This document shows positions 13,006 through 23,996 of a stretch of DNA of 64,000 bases, in pieces. The notes beneath the pieces are model-generated. The model did no database searches. It worked only from the letters and a program-made list of their open reading frames with translations, and was not told the DNA's origin. Every line of letters begins with the position of its first letter. The first letter of the stretch is position 1. The translations under genes were made by a program, and so were the position numbers. Origin of the DNA: Sipunculus nudus (taxonomy: Eukaryota > Annelida > Sipuncula > Golfingiida > Sipunculidae); contig CM049311.1 in assembly GCA_026874595.1 (NCBI GenBank), positions 61,946,453 through 62,010,452 of the forward strand. Reading direction: 5' to 3'.

Positions 13006-13282
13006 TTACTTATTACTGCATGACAGACTGTTGTGGCAGCGACTGTTACACTTCAGATTGGCCTTGAAACACTGACACCTCCTGGAACTACACTTCTTTG
13101 ACCCAGCTGGAACTTGCAGAACTGCAACGCAGAAATCCTTGGCCTCCTGAAGCGCTCTTTTTCAGTGCTTCTCTTACAGATATCCTCTCTTCTGTGTTGA
13201 TATCAGTGTTGGTCAGTAAACGTTGTGGGCAAAGGGAAAACTCATTTCTGGTGAACTTTGACTTCAGTATCCCAGCTTTCAC
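13006..13282 (-). pseudogene. KRBA2/SCAND3-like C-terminal CXC remnant, frameshifted
   Basis: On the minus strand 13282-13088 reads SVREALKKSASGGQGFLRCS before running into a stop. After a one-step frame change the sequence continues SKKCSSRRCQCFKANLKCNS followed by RCHNSLSCSNK and a TAA at 13006-13008. The GGQG-x-x-x-C segment followed by a C-rich CxxxxCxC...C...C block is the C-terminal signature of transposon-derived proteins annotated as KRAB-A domain-containing protein 2 or SCAN domain-containing 3-like, which derive from integrase-bearing elements. Only this tail is left. The family assignment is from memory of the motif and was not searched. Confidence 0.6.
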
Positions 13283-14218
13283 GCTAATGGTGTACAGGTC
13301 GTTTTCAGAAAAGAAATAGTGATATCATTGTCTCGTGGAGAGCTGACTTTGGACTTACCTCGTAGTACTATTGTGCATGATAATGTAGTACTTGGGCTTA
13401 AAGGTGCCCATTCACTTACCTTTTGAAAAAAAAAATAATACATGTGATTTCTGGCTTCCTCTGTGTATATATTAATAATCTAAGGGTAATTCTGGTTATG
13501 AAAAGTTCTTATAACTCCTCCGTGAAGGATGTATAGACTTGTTTATTAGCAAAATGTTTGTAAACACAGCTTTGTTGACAAACAGGAAAACAAGTAACCT
13601 TAAGTGGTAGATTGTATACATGCGGAAGAATAAGAGTTACTTGTTGCAAAACGCCATTTGCACAGCTCTGGCTTATCTGACTTGCACCAAGATACCCTGG
13701 TTCAATTTGTTCTGATTATTTTTGCGGACCCCTACATATTATAAACACGTTAATGCAAAACAAAACAAACAGCCCGTTTGTGGTTATATCCACATTGTTT
13801 GGTCTATATTTTATAAAATCTCAAAGGGATTACCGTGAGTTTTACCGTAGGTGATTTGGCCTAATTAGATAAGAGCGGATAAAAAGAGCTTACTTGGACA
13901 AACTTTGTTTGTGAACTTGTGTGTGGATTGAATACCTTGAATAAACATCGTTGTTTCCGTTATCTCTGTACGTTTTTATATCGAATCGAGTGAAATGTGC
14001 ATAATTCATAACATATAAGTTGATTTGTTACGAAATGTAATGAAAATATATAATTTTAATCAGATAACAAATATATTCCTACCTATATTTCATATTCATT
14101 TTGTCTCTTTCTGGGTGTTTTGTTTTCTTTCCTTGAGTAACGAAATCCATGAACGAATATTCAGTAATTTACTTCACATTAAGTATTATATATGACAAAT
14201 AAAGTAGATTTCTTTTGA
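13283..14218. other. Intergenic, no gene recognised
   Basis: No supported ORF, RNA gene or repeat boundary. A+T-rich. Confidence 0.4.
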
Positions 14219-14437
14219 ATGAATGAATGAATGAATTGAACTTTATTCTGAAATAAAAGGCCTCAGGCCCATGGTGCCACAAAGAGCATGTGTTAAGAAT
14301 CATAAAAATTCAACAATAACAAAATGTAACAGCATAACATGAACTAACAAAATATGCATTAAAACACAATGTTGTATGAAAATTTTGTATGAAAAACCCT
14401 TGTTTGCAATATCTAAACACAAGCAGAAATTTTGTAA

Positions 14438-16222
14438 TCACATATTACTATGCCTTCCTTTTTCTACTTCTAAATTTTGTGATGAACATCTTAGTCTTGA
14501 AAGACTTTTCCTATAGTTAACATTTTGTAGAACTGTTAAATATTTTTCAGTGTTTAAAGTTAATTTAAAAGTGGAGTATGTGTTTAATCGACGATTATTA
14601 GATACACTACTCGTCCAATCCTGCAATAAAGAATCATTTAATCTCTGTTTCAATACTGAGATAAAGAATTTAACATCCCCTACATCTTGTTCAATCCAAA
14701 CATATCCAAATCCTTGCGATAATAATATTTTCTTTATATTAGTTACCCAGTTCTGTTTTCCTGCTTCATCTAAGCGATATAATTTATTATACAACTGCTT
14801 TGGTAATCTATTATTTGTCATATTTATCAATTTAGTCCAATAAGTTATAGCTCTTATTATATAATGAATCTTCAAGGGCAACCGCCCACATTCACCTAGT
14901 ACTTCAGCAACTGGTGTATTCATATTAACTTGGAGAATATATTTACAGAACTTGGTATGTACACTTTCAATATTGTGACATGTTTCAAAACCCCATAGTT
15001 CACTCCCATAGCACAGAATTGGAAAGACCATCCTATCAAAAAGAAAGAAGGATTTACAAATAGATAGTTGCTTGTATTTTGAGATAAATTGTTTGATTAT
15101 TATTAAAGCTTTGTTTGCTTGAAAAATTAGATTCTTCTTCATTTTGGACCAATTTAGTAAGCTTGTAAATGTGCCTCCCAGGTATTTATAATTATTGACA
15201 ACTTCTAAGCGTTTACCTTTATAAAACCATTTTTCATATTTGCTCAAAGTTCCCCCATTTCTAAACACAACTATTTTAGTTTTTTCGACATTGACTTTCA
15301 TTCCATAATTATTACAAAATACTTCTAATTTGTTAATCTTGGATTGTAATCTGCCTGCTGTATCTGCAAAGCAGACCACATCATCAGCAAACATCAGCAT
15401 TGAAAGATAAGATGATTCTGGACCTATATTTATACTGTCTTCCTCAGAATGTATAGTAAAATAAAATTCGTTCATAAAAAAGTAAATAGTAAAGGACTGA
15501 TCATACATCCTTGTCTTGTGCCAACGTTACATTAAAAATAACTAGTTATTCCTTCATTTGTTAAGACACAAGACTGTAATTTCGAGTACATTGACTTGAG
15601 GATATTAAATATTTTTCCTCTAATGCCATATTTATGAAGTATATAGAATAATAAGTCATGTTGAATACAGTCAAACGCCTTGAAAAAATCTATAAAAATT
15701 GCATAAAATCGTTCTTTTTTCCTTGATAAATATATTTCAATAAGTGCCATGAGGGTATACATATTATCAATTGTGCTATATTTTCTTCTATATCCAGCTT
15801 GAATTTATTGTGTTTTTCTGCCCAGGTAATTAATCTCTCATTAAGAACTTTAGTAAATAATTTACCTATATATTTAAAAGCGAGATAACTCTATAATTAT
15901 TTAGGTCTAAAGAAGAGCCCTTCTTGTGTAATGGGAACAAAATTGCTTTGGACCATTCAGTTGGGAAATGACCAGAAGTAAAAACTTCATTAAATATCTT
16001 TTCTAATACTGGACTTAAAACTGCTATGTTGTCTTTCAAAAGTTCTACTGATATACCATCTGGTCCGGGTGTCTTGCCATTTTTCATAAGTTTTAACTGT
16101 TTTACTATTTCTTCTTTACTTATATAAAAATTCATTTCATCGTTCATATTTATATTGGAGGCATCTTCATTAAACTGATAGTTATTTATATGATTCTTAA
16201 ATCCTGGATTTACAGGGTTCAT
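14438..16222 (-). pseudogene. LINE reverse transcriptase and C-terminal domain
   Basis: Three frame segments form one RT. 16222-15866 has LMKNGKTPGPDGISVELLK and WSKAILFPLHKKGSSLDLNN (fingers and motif 1-2). 15762-15532 has YAIFIDFFKAFDCIQHDLL (motif A region with the catalytic Asp). 15508-14438 starts with MNEF and contains SMLMFADDVVCFA, the FADD catalytic box. The same segment has PILCYGSELWGFE, HTKFCKYILQVN and GECGRLPLKI, typical of the C-terminal thumb and connection of invertebrate LINEs. Frame breaks near 15865-15763 and 15531-15509 disable it. Confidence 0.85.
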
Positions 16223-16252
16223 ATAATCATTTAATAGTTTTTCAAAATAGAT

Positions 16253-16846
16253 TTACCACTTCTCCCCAGAAATATTATTTTTAATCTGTGTCCTTTTTAC
16301 AGATTTAATCTTTCTGAAAATTTCATTTGTAGAGTTGCATGCCATTAATTCAGTTACAGTTGAATTTGCTTTTTCTTTCTTTGACTTTTTACACAAGATT
16401 TTAAATTCTGATTTTAACTGTTTATAATTTTCAAGGTCTGTCATATTATTTGTTTGTCTTTATTCATTTAATGCATTGTATTTTCTCCTCTTTAATTCTG
16501 TACACTCCTGATTCCACCATAGTGGTTGGTCTTTTACTGATAGACTAGGCTTTACAGTTTTAATGTATGTTTTATTTGCTATATAGAGTATCAAATTTCT
16601 CAGTTCTTCTGTGCTTTTTTCCAAATCATGTTGTATAATCCTCTCTATCTTATGAGTTCTCGTTAAAACTTCTACATCTCTAAAGGGATCATAATTAATA
16701 TTATGCTTTCTTTTCTTATATTGTGTTCTTGTTTTATACTGACTCGATACTGTGTTTTGTGTTATTGGTTTACTAAAAACAACGTTGGTTGTTATGGAAA
16801 ATGATCGGACAAATCCATATTTAGAACTCCAAAGGAACAGAAACAA
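16253..16846 (-). pseudogene. LINE linker between endonuclease and RT
   Basis: Two broken frames (16846-16460 and 16444-16253) are rich in Lys, Arg and Thr. They include SLSVKDQPLWWNQECTELKR and LKSEFKILCKKSKKEKA, the basic W-W-x-x-E-C segment commonly found between the endonuclease and RT of LINEs. Confidence 0.65.
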
Positions 16847-17328
16847 TTAAAGATAGCAGAGCTTACAATAATATAATCTATTAGAGAAACACCTCTTGGT
16901 GACAAGTAGGTCAATACCCCTTCTAAATCAGGCTGAAGTCTTCCATTTAAAGTATGAATATTTAGACCAATACACATTTGCTGTAATGTATTCCCCTATT
17001 TGTTTACAACACTGTCTTTTGAATTTCTATAAATATCAAAGTAGACTTAATCAAAATCCTCTATTTCAATATAACTAAATACATTCTCTAATAAATAATC
17101 CTGTAGCTTACCCATCCTTGCATTAAAATCTCCCAAGATAAAGAAATGTATGTCACCATGTGTTGATAACAGTTCAATTAATATATTTTCAATTCTGGTA
17201 ATACCATTTTTCTCTTCAAATTGATTGTAAATAACAGAATATTCAGGTGCAACGTACGTAGCTACTATAACAATATCCTTATCAAATCCTAGATTAGGAC
17301 CATTTAACATAACAATGACAGTATCCAC
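16792..17328 (-). pseudogene. LINE endonuclease domain fragments
   Basis: 17328-17047 contains VIVMLNGPNLGFDKDIVIVA and the endonuclease motif FFILGDFNARMG. 16977-16792, in another frame, carries SLIDYIIVSS and DLSDHFP, the SDH motif that closes the active site of APE-type endonucleases. The N-terminal third of the domain is missing. At least one frameshift separates the two parts. Confidence 0.75.
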
Positions 17329-17345
17329 ATACTTTCTTTTATTGC

Positions 17346-18894
17346 CAATACTGACATAATATGATATAATAAGGTACTAGAGGTATATGCATAATTTCGA
17401 CATGCGACCTATGACGGGGGATTAGCAGCCACTTTAGTATATTTTCTTGAATGGAATCTGGGCGAGCATGTATCTTTTGGTAAAAGTGAGCCGAGCCAAA
17501 TAATAAGGTGGTAGATGAAACTTGATAAAATAAAAGAATTGAAATAGTGTACAATATTGGATGTTCTGCCAATTTTAATCAAGCATTAGTTGGCCGCATA
17601 AGCGCTGCCAATTATTTTACTCCGTATTCAGGGTAATTGATCATAATTGGCTCCCTTTCGCCTTCGAAGGATACACCGAAAAATCATTTAATCCTCTAAA
17701 CATCATCTAATTATAATTGACTAGACCCTGTATTTACTAGTATGAAAGTGTTGACAAGATGTCGGATGTCGGCAACCTGTAATGTCGCAACCAATATATT
17801 TTCTCGCTGAGCTTGCCTATAATTAGATTTAATTGCACAACCATCACCATGTTAAATCATGCAGTAAAGTGACGTCAATTTATCTTCAAGGGTAGAGAAG
17901 ATTACTCCATGAAGATATGGAAGGTTATTCAAAGTTGAGACTTTTTATAAACACACACGCATAACTTTTTTTTCAGTGTGACACATTTCAAATATATTTC
18001 AATTTAGTAACAGGTTTAAAAATATGGTATTGTGTTTCCAGTTTAGGTTAATTCTAAGCAAGGTTTATGTCTAATATTTCATAGTTAACTGAGAAACGAA
18101 ACCAAAGTGTATAATTCTAATGATTAATATATTAAATTTTCAATAAATAAATAAATAATTTTTTTCAAATATAAGGGGGATAATTACAACCCCCCTCCCT
18201 ATAAGTTGTTAATTATATCCTTGCTATCAATCCTCGTAAAACATAAAGAGTTTAAAGGTATGGGCGAGGGTATCATTACTTTAGAAATTTATGTATTTTC
18301 GAAATTTATTTTTAAATATTAAATTCAGAGAAAAAAAGCAGACCAATTTGTTGTTTGTTTCAGATATATTTAGAGCAATATGAACAAGATATCCAGTCTA
18401 AGAAAAGAGGCAGGTCCGAAGGACGACACAGGACACATATCCTATTTAGTCTTTTATTTAATCTTCCTCAACGGAGATTTATTAGCCTCCGGCAACTGAG
18501 TAAAATAAAAGTGCTTTTTGTTTTTGTGCTATGTCCCCCTCAAATACCCTCCACAAGTCATAGACTCTTGAAGAAAGCACGTCTCCGTCCATTGACAAAT
18601 GTTATATATTCCGTGGCGTCTATATTTAAAAGAAATTAGATGAATAGCATTTCGAATATAGGCGTTCCATTCCAAGGATAATTGGGTGATTTTAAAATTA
18701 ACGCCGAGAATCCATGACATAGGAAAATGAATAAAAATGTATAATTCCCAAATAAAAATACCCGATAATCATAATATGCATTTTATGCCTTTTGACTTTT
18801 TTCGTCTCAACCTTTCCTTATGTTTTTATTCCAATGCTTAATAACTAAACTTTACAGGAATATATACATATATATAATTTTTTTTAATTCCAGC
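17346..18894. other. Intergenic, no gene recognised
   Basis: A+T-rich. I see no supported coding sequence. The open frames near 17339-17572 and 18355-18639 have no recognisable domain. Confidence 0.4.
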
Positions 18895-18917
18895 CCCCCC
18901 CCCCCCCCCCCCCCCCC
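18895..18917. repeat. Poly(C) homopolymer tract
   Basis: About 22 consecutive C with one G at its right edge. Similar G tracts occur near 5786, 24092, 24376, 25018, 41765, 42506 and 53281. Confidence 0.95.
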
Positions 18918-19864
18918 GCCCAGCTGAAAAATTCCTGATCCGCTCCTGTTTATATTAATAAAAAGAAGCATATTCATTGTACAAGATATATTACATTTTC
19001 AATGTATAAATTTTGTTGAAAGCATTTAGCAAAGAAACCACTTCAGCCTTGGTCTGTATGCCCCGACTACTTATTCTAGGTTGTTATAAATTTTAGATGT
19101 ACTGGTGATACTTTTTCATGTTTCACCGTCCCTACAGACAACGGATCTTAACGAATAAATGTGAACCCCCCACACCAAACCCGAATGATAATTAATTTGT
19201 GGGGCTTCTTTTGGGACAAAAATCATAAAACACATGATTTGTCCAAACTTTTGAAAACATTGTTATCATGGAAAGATATTTTGAATTTGTAAAAATCAAC
19301 ATACCGGTAAAACATTTGTCAAACGGGGGACACATCACTGGACTCAGTGCCCAGTGTTGACCAAACTGAAAAGCCCTCGCACTGAAAGCGGAGTCATGTG
19401 GTCTTTGGATTATAAACCTTTACTTTCTTTGAGAGAGAAAATTCCTTTAGAGGCGTTACAAAGGATATGGGGTCAATGGGGACTAAAGTGGACCCGCGTG
19501 ATCGCGTATTGCACGGAAATGCCTTTTGGGCAGGACATGCGCTCTGGCCACGGTCTTAACAGGCCAGCGAAAATCCCCGAGGCTCCTCCTGAAAAAGCGT
19601 CACAGGCGCGGAGGACCTTGCAGCACAAACGAAATAGAGGCACCTAATGGGGAAATATTAAAATTATTAATCCCATTAAAAGGACCCAAATATCACGTTT
19701 ATAATCAAATTTAACTCTCGGATGACTTGATCCAGTGTAAAGCGGCAATCACTTGTCCATAAACATATTTTTATTTATTTTTTTCCAATTTTTTTTGCAG
19801 CTAAGGCGGGGCCCAAATCCAAACTTAATGGCATTTTGGGTTTTCTTTGACTAACAGTTTGAAA

Positions 19865-19865
<1 letters not shown>
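18918..19865. other. Intergenic, no gene recognised
   Basis: Contains a locally G+C-richer block at about 19330-19640 with a 97-codon open frame (19354-19647). I find no family resemblance and no splice support, so I do not call it a gene. Confidence 0.35.

Positions 19866-19898
<33 letters not shown>
19866..19898. repeat. (CA)n(TA)n microsatellite
   Basis: A CA run passes into a TA run that directly abuts the TGTTACAG end of LTR-like copy 2. Confidence 0.9.
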
Positions 19899-20279
19899 TG
19901 TTACAGATGTCTCTTTTATTGTGTGCAGCATATGCAGTCTTACATGTGTCTGTGTAGCGCTAGCATTGTCCGTTGTTGTCGCTGTGACAATGGTGGTATC
20001 AAGGTACTGTACACTTTATTGATTATACTGTGCAATTGTATTGATTTTCTGTTATACTGTTGTTATACTGTGTAATTGTATTGATTTAGTGTATTCTAAT
20101 GTAAGGGTTGTTTTAAGAATAAATTATAATTATTTGTTAACAAAAACCAACTGACTTCTTTATTCATTCCCCTAGACATTTCAAACTGCCTATTGTTACA
20201 GAATCTGATTTTTTTATCCCCATAACAAAATTTATGATCGTCACGACTACGTGATCTGTTGATATTAGGTTCCGTAACA
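19899..20279 (-). mobile_element. Solo-LTR-like element, copy 2, internally deleted (381 bp)
   Basis: The reverse complement starts TGTTACGGAACC and ends CATCTGTAACA, matching both ends of copy 1 (11860-12656). It also matches the block around AACAAATAATTATAATTTAT and the repeated CAATACAATTACACAGTATA. About 410 bp corresponding to roughly 12180-12595 of copy 1 are missing. One end again abuts a TA microsatellite. Confidence 0.8.
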
Positions 20280-21704
20280 AAATACATTCAGAGAGTACAA
20301 ATTAAATCTTTGTAAAAGTAATACTGATGTACCATAATTAGGAATGAGATATATAAGATATAAATACATAGCTATATAGGAAGAGATTTTCTTGTCCTGT
20401 TGTACATGGCATTGTATAGTGTGATGGAGCGTATACTTCAGGCTGGGATTGGTACTTAAATAAGAATCTGCCGACTCAACTAGTCACCAATAGAAGTAAC
20501 AAGTATAAAGTCATTTCCGGTATACATATGATGCCTCCTACATTAAGTTTTAGTATTTTTGCAACCAAAAGATGTAACTTTGATGTTTAGCTGGAACGTG
20601 TGAACTGTTGATCATCAGTAGTGTTCGATAAATGCCATGTTACCATTTCACTCCAATTTAGTTCCGTTGGACCTTGAAAATGACAGTGAGAACATAACTT
20701 GGACTCTTCTTTAAGTTTTCATCAACAAAACATTGTAAATTAAATAAAGGGCACTCGTAAAAACGGTATACAAGAGATAAAGGTTCTACAGATACCAACA
20801 CAACTATCCTGGTCCAATGGATTAATTACTAATAAGCTGAAGCACAAGCGAACTGTCTATTATAATAAAACCATCCGTAGCTAATGTTTTAAATTTATCT
20901 GGATAAGCTTGTTAATTTTACAAGTATAGCTAAAACCATTTCCAAGTGGTATAGATGTTTCTGGCATAAAGTATATCTTTTACCACGAAGATTTCACCAT
21001 TTTTCGTATAAAACCCAAATCACATTGACAAACGTGTAAAATCTGGTGAAAGTCGCGTTTGTTTATTTATCTCATTATTTATCTCATTATTTACACAAAA
21101 GTTGCATTACGCAAATGGAGGTGATTTCCTCTACCAAAGATTTTTTTAAAAAAAGTGTTATCAGTAAATAAAGATATAATGCATAATAGACAAGAAGGTA
21201 ATGGGTCTCCTGTAACTACCTCATAAATAGGACCACATTTTATTGTTCTCGAAGTGTCTTTAATATTTTCGATATAAAGAAAATAAAGAAAAGGTGCCAA
21301 AAATTAACAGCAAAAGTCGTTTCTGATCCACACCCGCAGATTATAAATCCTTTACCTTTAATTATTTAATCACTTTCATTCGGCACAAAAAAAATATGAA
21401 AATTAACAGTGAAACCTAAAAAGGGCGTCTATATAAAATCATATACATATAAACAACAAAATAAAATGAAAGAGCCTGCTTTACCACATATAGTGGGCAT
21501 ATTGGCTACCATCTCGGCAACCATTATTTTTCAAATTATTTGGGCGTCCAGCCTTTATTAAATGACAATTTAGGGAACCCTTGAAAATTAGTTTCGTCGT
21601 TTCCGGATACTGGCATGGCGGCATATATTGTTTCTGTCTTATTAACAAATTCCCTTAAGTAAAGCATTAACTGATCCATGAATCATATTTTTGTGGGTGC
21701 CGGA
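20280..21704. other. Intergenic, no gene recognised
   Basis: A+T-rich, with no supported coding region, RNA gene or clear repeat boundary. Confidence 0.4.
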
Positions 21705-21880
21705 AGAGTTCTTGTCGTGTGTGGCAGCGTTATGGAAAGGGCGCTGGACTTGTGATCACAATGTGGGTTCGCGTCTCGTTCAGACCGCGATCTGCGCTGA
21801 GACTCCTGGCCAAAGTCTATACCACAAGGGTACGCTCTCTCGACCCAGGAGGGAATGGGTACTGGTCATGCTTAAGAAAA
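21705..21880 (+). repeat. tRNA-derived SINE
   Basis: The head reads GTGGCAGCGTTATGGAAAGG, then GCGCTGGACTTGTGATC, then TGTGGGTTCGCGTCTCG. This is a tRNA-like order with an A-box region at about 21720-21740 and a B box (GGTTCGCGTCT) at 21766-21776. A non-tRNA body follows to about 21880. It abuts copy C of the 26-44 kb repeat family exactly at 21881, so one inserted beside the other. Family name unknown. Confidence 0.65.
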
Positions 21881-22254
21881 CAAGCATGACCTGTATTCAA
21901 AACCTGATGGTATACCATATGGTATCTGACCATACTTGGAAGATGGAAGGTTTGGGATGAAAAGTCTGACTTGAAATGCATCCACAACTTTTTTCAAGAA
22001 GCTGGTCCTGTGACATTGACCTTTGACCCTAAGACCTAAATATCAAAAGGTCTGTTCCTCTATTGACATGTAAGGTTTGGGATGATTATTTTGGCTATAA
22101 GAATTAATTCTGGGAGGTGCAAACACACCCTGTAACTCAGAGAATACAGGTCACAGTGACCTAATTTCAGATCTGTAAGGAGATCTTTTTAGAACCTCTA
22201 AGACTGCATAGGGTTTATGTATCTAGCCCTTACAGTTACAATTTGTGCCCTGCT
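21881..22254 (+). repeat. Third copy (C) of the 27401/33877 repeat start
   Basis: From CAAGCATGACCTGTATTC onward this matches 27433-27800, including the 127-bp interval between two AAGGTTTGGGATGA motifs, one TGACCTTTGACC at 22017-22028, and the closing ATTTGTGCCCTGCT. It lacks the palindromic start and the terminal hairpin. Confidence 0.85.
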
Positions 22255-22274
22255 CGAAGTGTCTTTAACACTAA

Positions 22275-22754
22275 GTGCGGCAGTTATAAATTTTTTTTCT
22301 AAATTTGTGACGGATCTTATATAGTCTTCAGTTTGCTTTCGGGATTATAACAAGAACTTCTCTTCTGGATTACAACGGATTGATTTTGTGAATGAACTGG
22401 ACTGCTATTCTCTGATGAGATTTATGTGAACTGTTCATCTGGGTTGTACGTTATAAAGCACTTGTTGTCGCTGTGACAGTGGTGGTATCCAGGTATCGTA
22501 TACTTTATTTATATACTTGTATTGATTTACTGTTGTACTGTTGTTATACTGTGTAATCGTATTGATTTAGTGTATTGTAATGTTAGGGTTGTTTAAAGAA
22601 TAAATTATAATTATTTGTTGACAAAAAAACCACTGACTTCTTTATTCATTCCCCTAGACATTTCACGCTGCCTAGTGTTACTGAGTCTGATTTTTTTTTA
22701 CGAAATTTATGTTCGTCGTGACCACGTGATCTGTTGATATTAGGTTCCATAACA
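22275..22754 (-). mobile_element. Solo-LTR-like element, copy 3, truncated
   Basis: The reverse complement starts TGTTATGGAACC and follows copy 1 through the ACACAGTATA repeats, GGATACCACCACTGTCAC and GCAAACTGAAGACTATAT, then is lost near GCAGTTATA. The distal LTR end is missing, so this copy is truncated at the junction with the repeat at 21881-22254. Confidence 0.8.
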
Positions 22755-23166
22755 ACACTAATCCCGTTAAGGTTGAATATTGTTAGGTTTGTCATTTAAA
22801 ATGGCATTAAAATGACCTTGAAAGATAAGCAGTGTCTATACGTATACAAAAGTGAAAAATCAACCTTGGCTGGCCGTATTTTTGGTTTGACCAAAGATGG
22901 CATCCACCCACTCTTTTGTTCACGCTCTGACTGATTGATCTAGCATGGCTGCCTGCAATTAACGAGCAATGCCCTGTAAAGTAAAAAAAAGAAAATCAAC
23001 TTTAGCTGGCCCCTCTGTGTATCTGCACACTTTCTTTTTTTCTTTTTTTTGTGTTTTTTTTTTTTTTAATGCTGACTTATCTAATTCTTAAATAAGTAAA
23101 TGTACATCTGCAGAGTTTCCATTTCGGTTTGGGACTACTTGACAGGGCGGTAGCACTCGCTTACTA

Positions 23167-23463
23167 CCATTTGTTTATTTTTAATTTTTTATCCTGGTGT
23201 CATCAAGGCCCGGTGCCTACCGCACCTGCGGGTCCTGGTCGTGAAATCATCCCCATTGATGGGTCATAACACCAAGGAACCTCCCAGAGACGCACTCGTT
23301 ATGTGAGTGATACACAGCTGTGGGGCACAGCCTTCCCACTAAGCCTGCAGAGCGCACGCCCTGGGTGGGGCCGACCATGAAAAACCTCACTGCCTCGGCT
23401 CAGATTCGAACCCACGATCTTTGAGTCCTGCGCTCTACCCCTGAGCCACAGAACCCGGCAGCT
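23167..23463 (-). repeat. tRNA-derived SINE with A and B boxes
   Basis: On the minus strand the 5' end reads GCCGGGTTCTGTGGCTCAGG. An A box (TGGCTCAGGGGTAGAGC, 23432-23448) and a near-perfect B box (GGTTCGAATCT, 23402-23412) follow. The body has AGGCTTAGTGGGAAGGCTGT, GGTGTTATGACCCA and CAGGTGCGGTAGGCACC, ending ACACCAGGAT and an A/T-rich tail. The interval between the boxes is about ten bases shorter than in a functional tRNA, so this is a SINE head rather than a tRNA gene. A diverged second copy lies at about 48270-48552. Confidence 0.85.
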
Positions 23464-23483
23464 GGCCCACTACGACAGATCCC

Positions 23484-23634
23484 CAGCCCCTCTGTGTATC
23501 TGCACACATTTATAGGAACCAGCGAAGTGACGTCTTGGTAGTGACGTCTAAGTCCCACCCACTATATGTTTCGGCACGGCGACGTTGCATGCAGCACGGG
23601 AAACTGAAGGCCTAATATGGTGTGCTTCATATTA

Positions 23635-23637
<3 letters not shown>
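23484..23637 (+). repeat. Dispersed repeat, second copy of 940-1110
   Basis: Shares CCCTCTGTGT, GGAACCAGCGAAGTGACGTC and the block from GGCACGGCGA to ATGGTGTGCTTCATAT with the left-end copy. It runs directly into a TA microsatellite. Confidence 0.75.

Positions 23638-23708
<71 letters not shown>
23638..23708. repeat. (TA)n microsatellite
   Basis: About 35 TA units without interruption. Confidence 0.97.
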
Positions 23709-23710
<2 letters not shown>

Positions 23711-23878
23711 CTATTGACCTAACGAAGGGTCACACTATCAGCTTTGTTTAAAGTTAGTCACTCACTCTAACGAAGGCTACAGGGGCAGTTGAAAATTTAG
23801 CAACAATCTGTATGTTATCCAAATAATTTGATTATTTGAAATGTTGGCGTTGATGTCTCTCTTCTTCTTATGTTCATT

Positions 23879-23880
<2 letters not shown>

Positions 23881-23968
<88 letters not shown>

Positions 23969-23996
23969 ATATATATATACATATATATTTGTATAT
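23881..23996. repeat. (TA)n(GT)n microsatellite
   Basis: TA runs with one AAAT interruption and a short TG tract at about 23957-23966. Confidence 0.95.

Larger units (their letters stand above)
14219..17345 (-). mobile_element. 5'-truncated non-LTR retrotransposon (LINE)
   Basis: The minus strand carries, in order, an apurinic-endonuclease-like region, a reverse transcriptase and a C-terminal domain. The 3' end has AATAAA, then a short CATT/ATTC-type tandem tail at 14219-14238, the kind of microsatellite tail used by CR1/L2/I-group elements instead of poly(A). The coding region is split over at least six frame segments with stops, so the copy is inactive. The 5' side stops within the endonuclease domain near 17345, which is the usual 5' truncation. 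Clade assignment (I/Nimb- or CR1-like) is tentative. Confidence 0.85.

Noticed and set aside
14550-14843. 97-codon plus-strand open frame
   Set aside because: Antisense shadow of the LINE reverse-transcriptase frame.
19354-19647. 97-codon open frame in a G+C-richer block
   Set aside because: No family resemblance, no splice partners and no neighbouring exons. A second frame (19526-19714) overlaps it.
21719-21780. tRNA gene on the plus strand
   Set aside because: B box and anticodon-arm-like sequence are present, but the A-box region is degenerate and the acceptor stem does not close. It is the head of a SINE.
23402-23463. tRNA gene on the minus strand
   Set aside because: A and B boxes are good, but the interval is about ten bases short, no cloverleaf can form, and a SINE body follows. 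Called a SINE.
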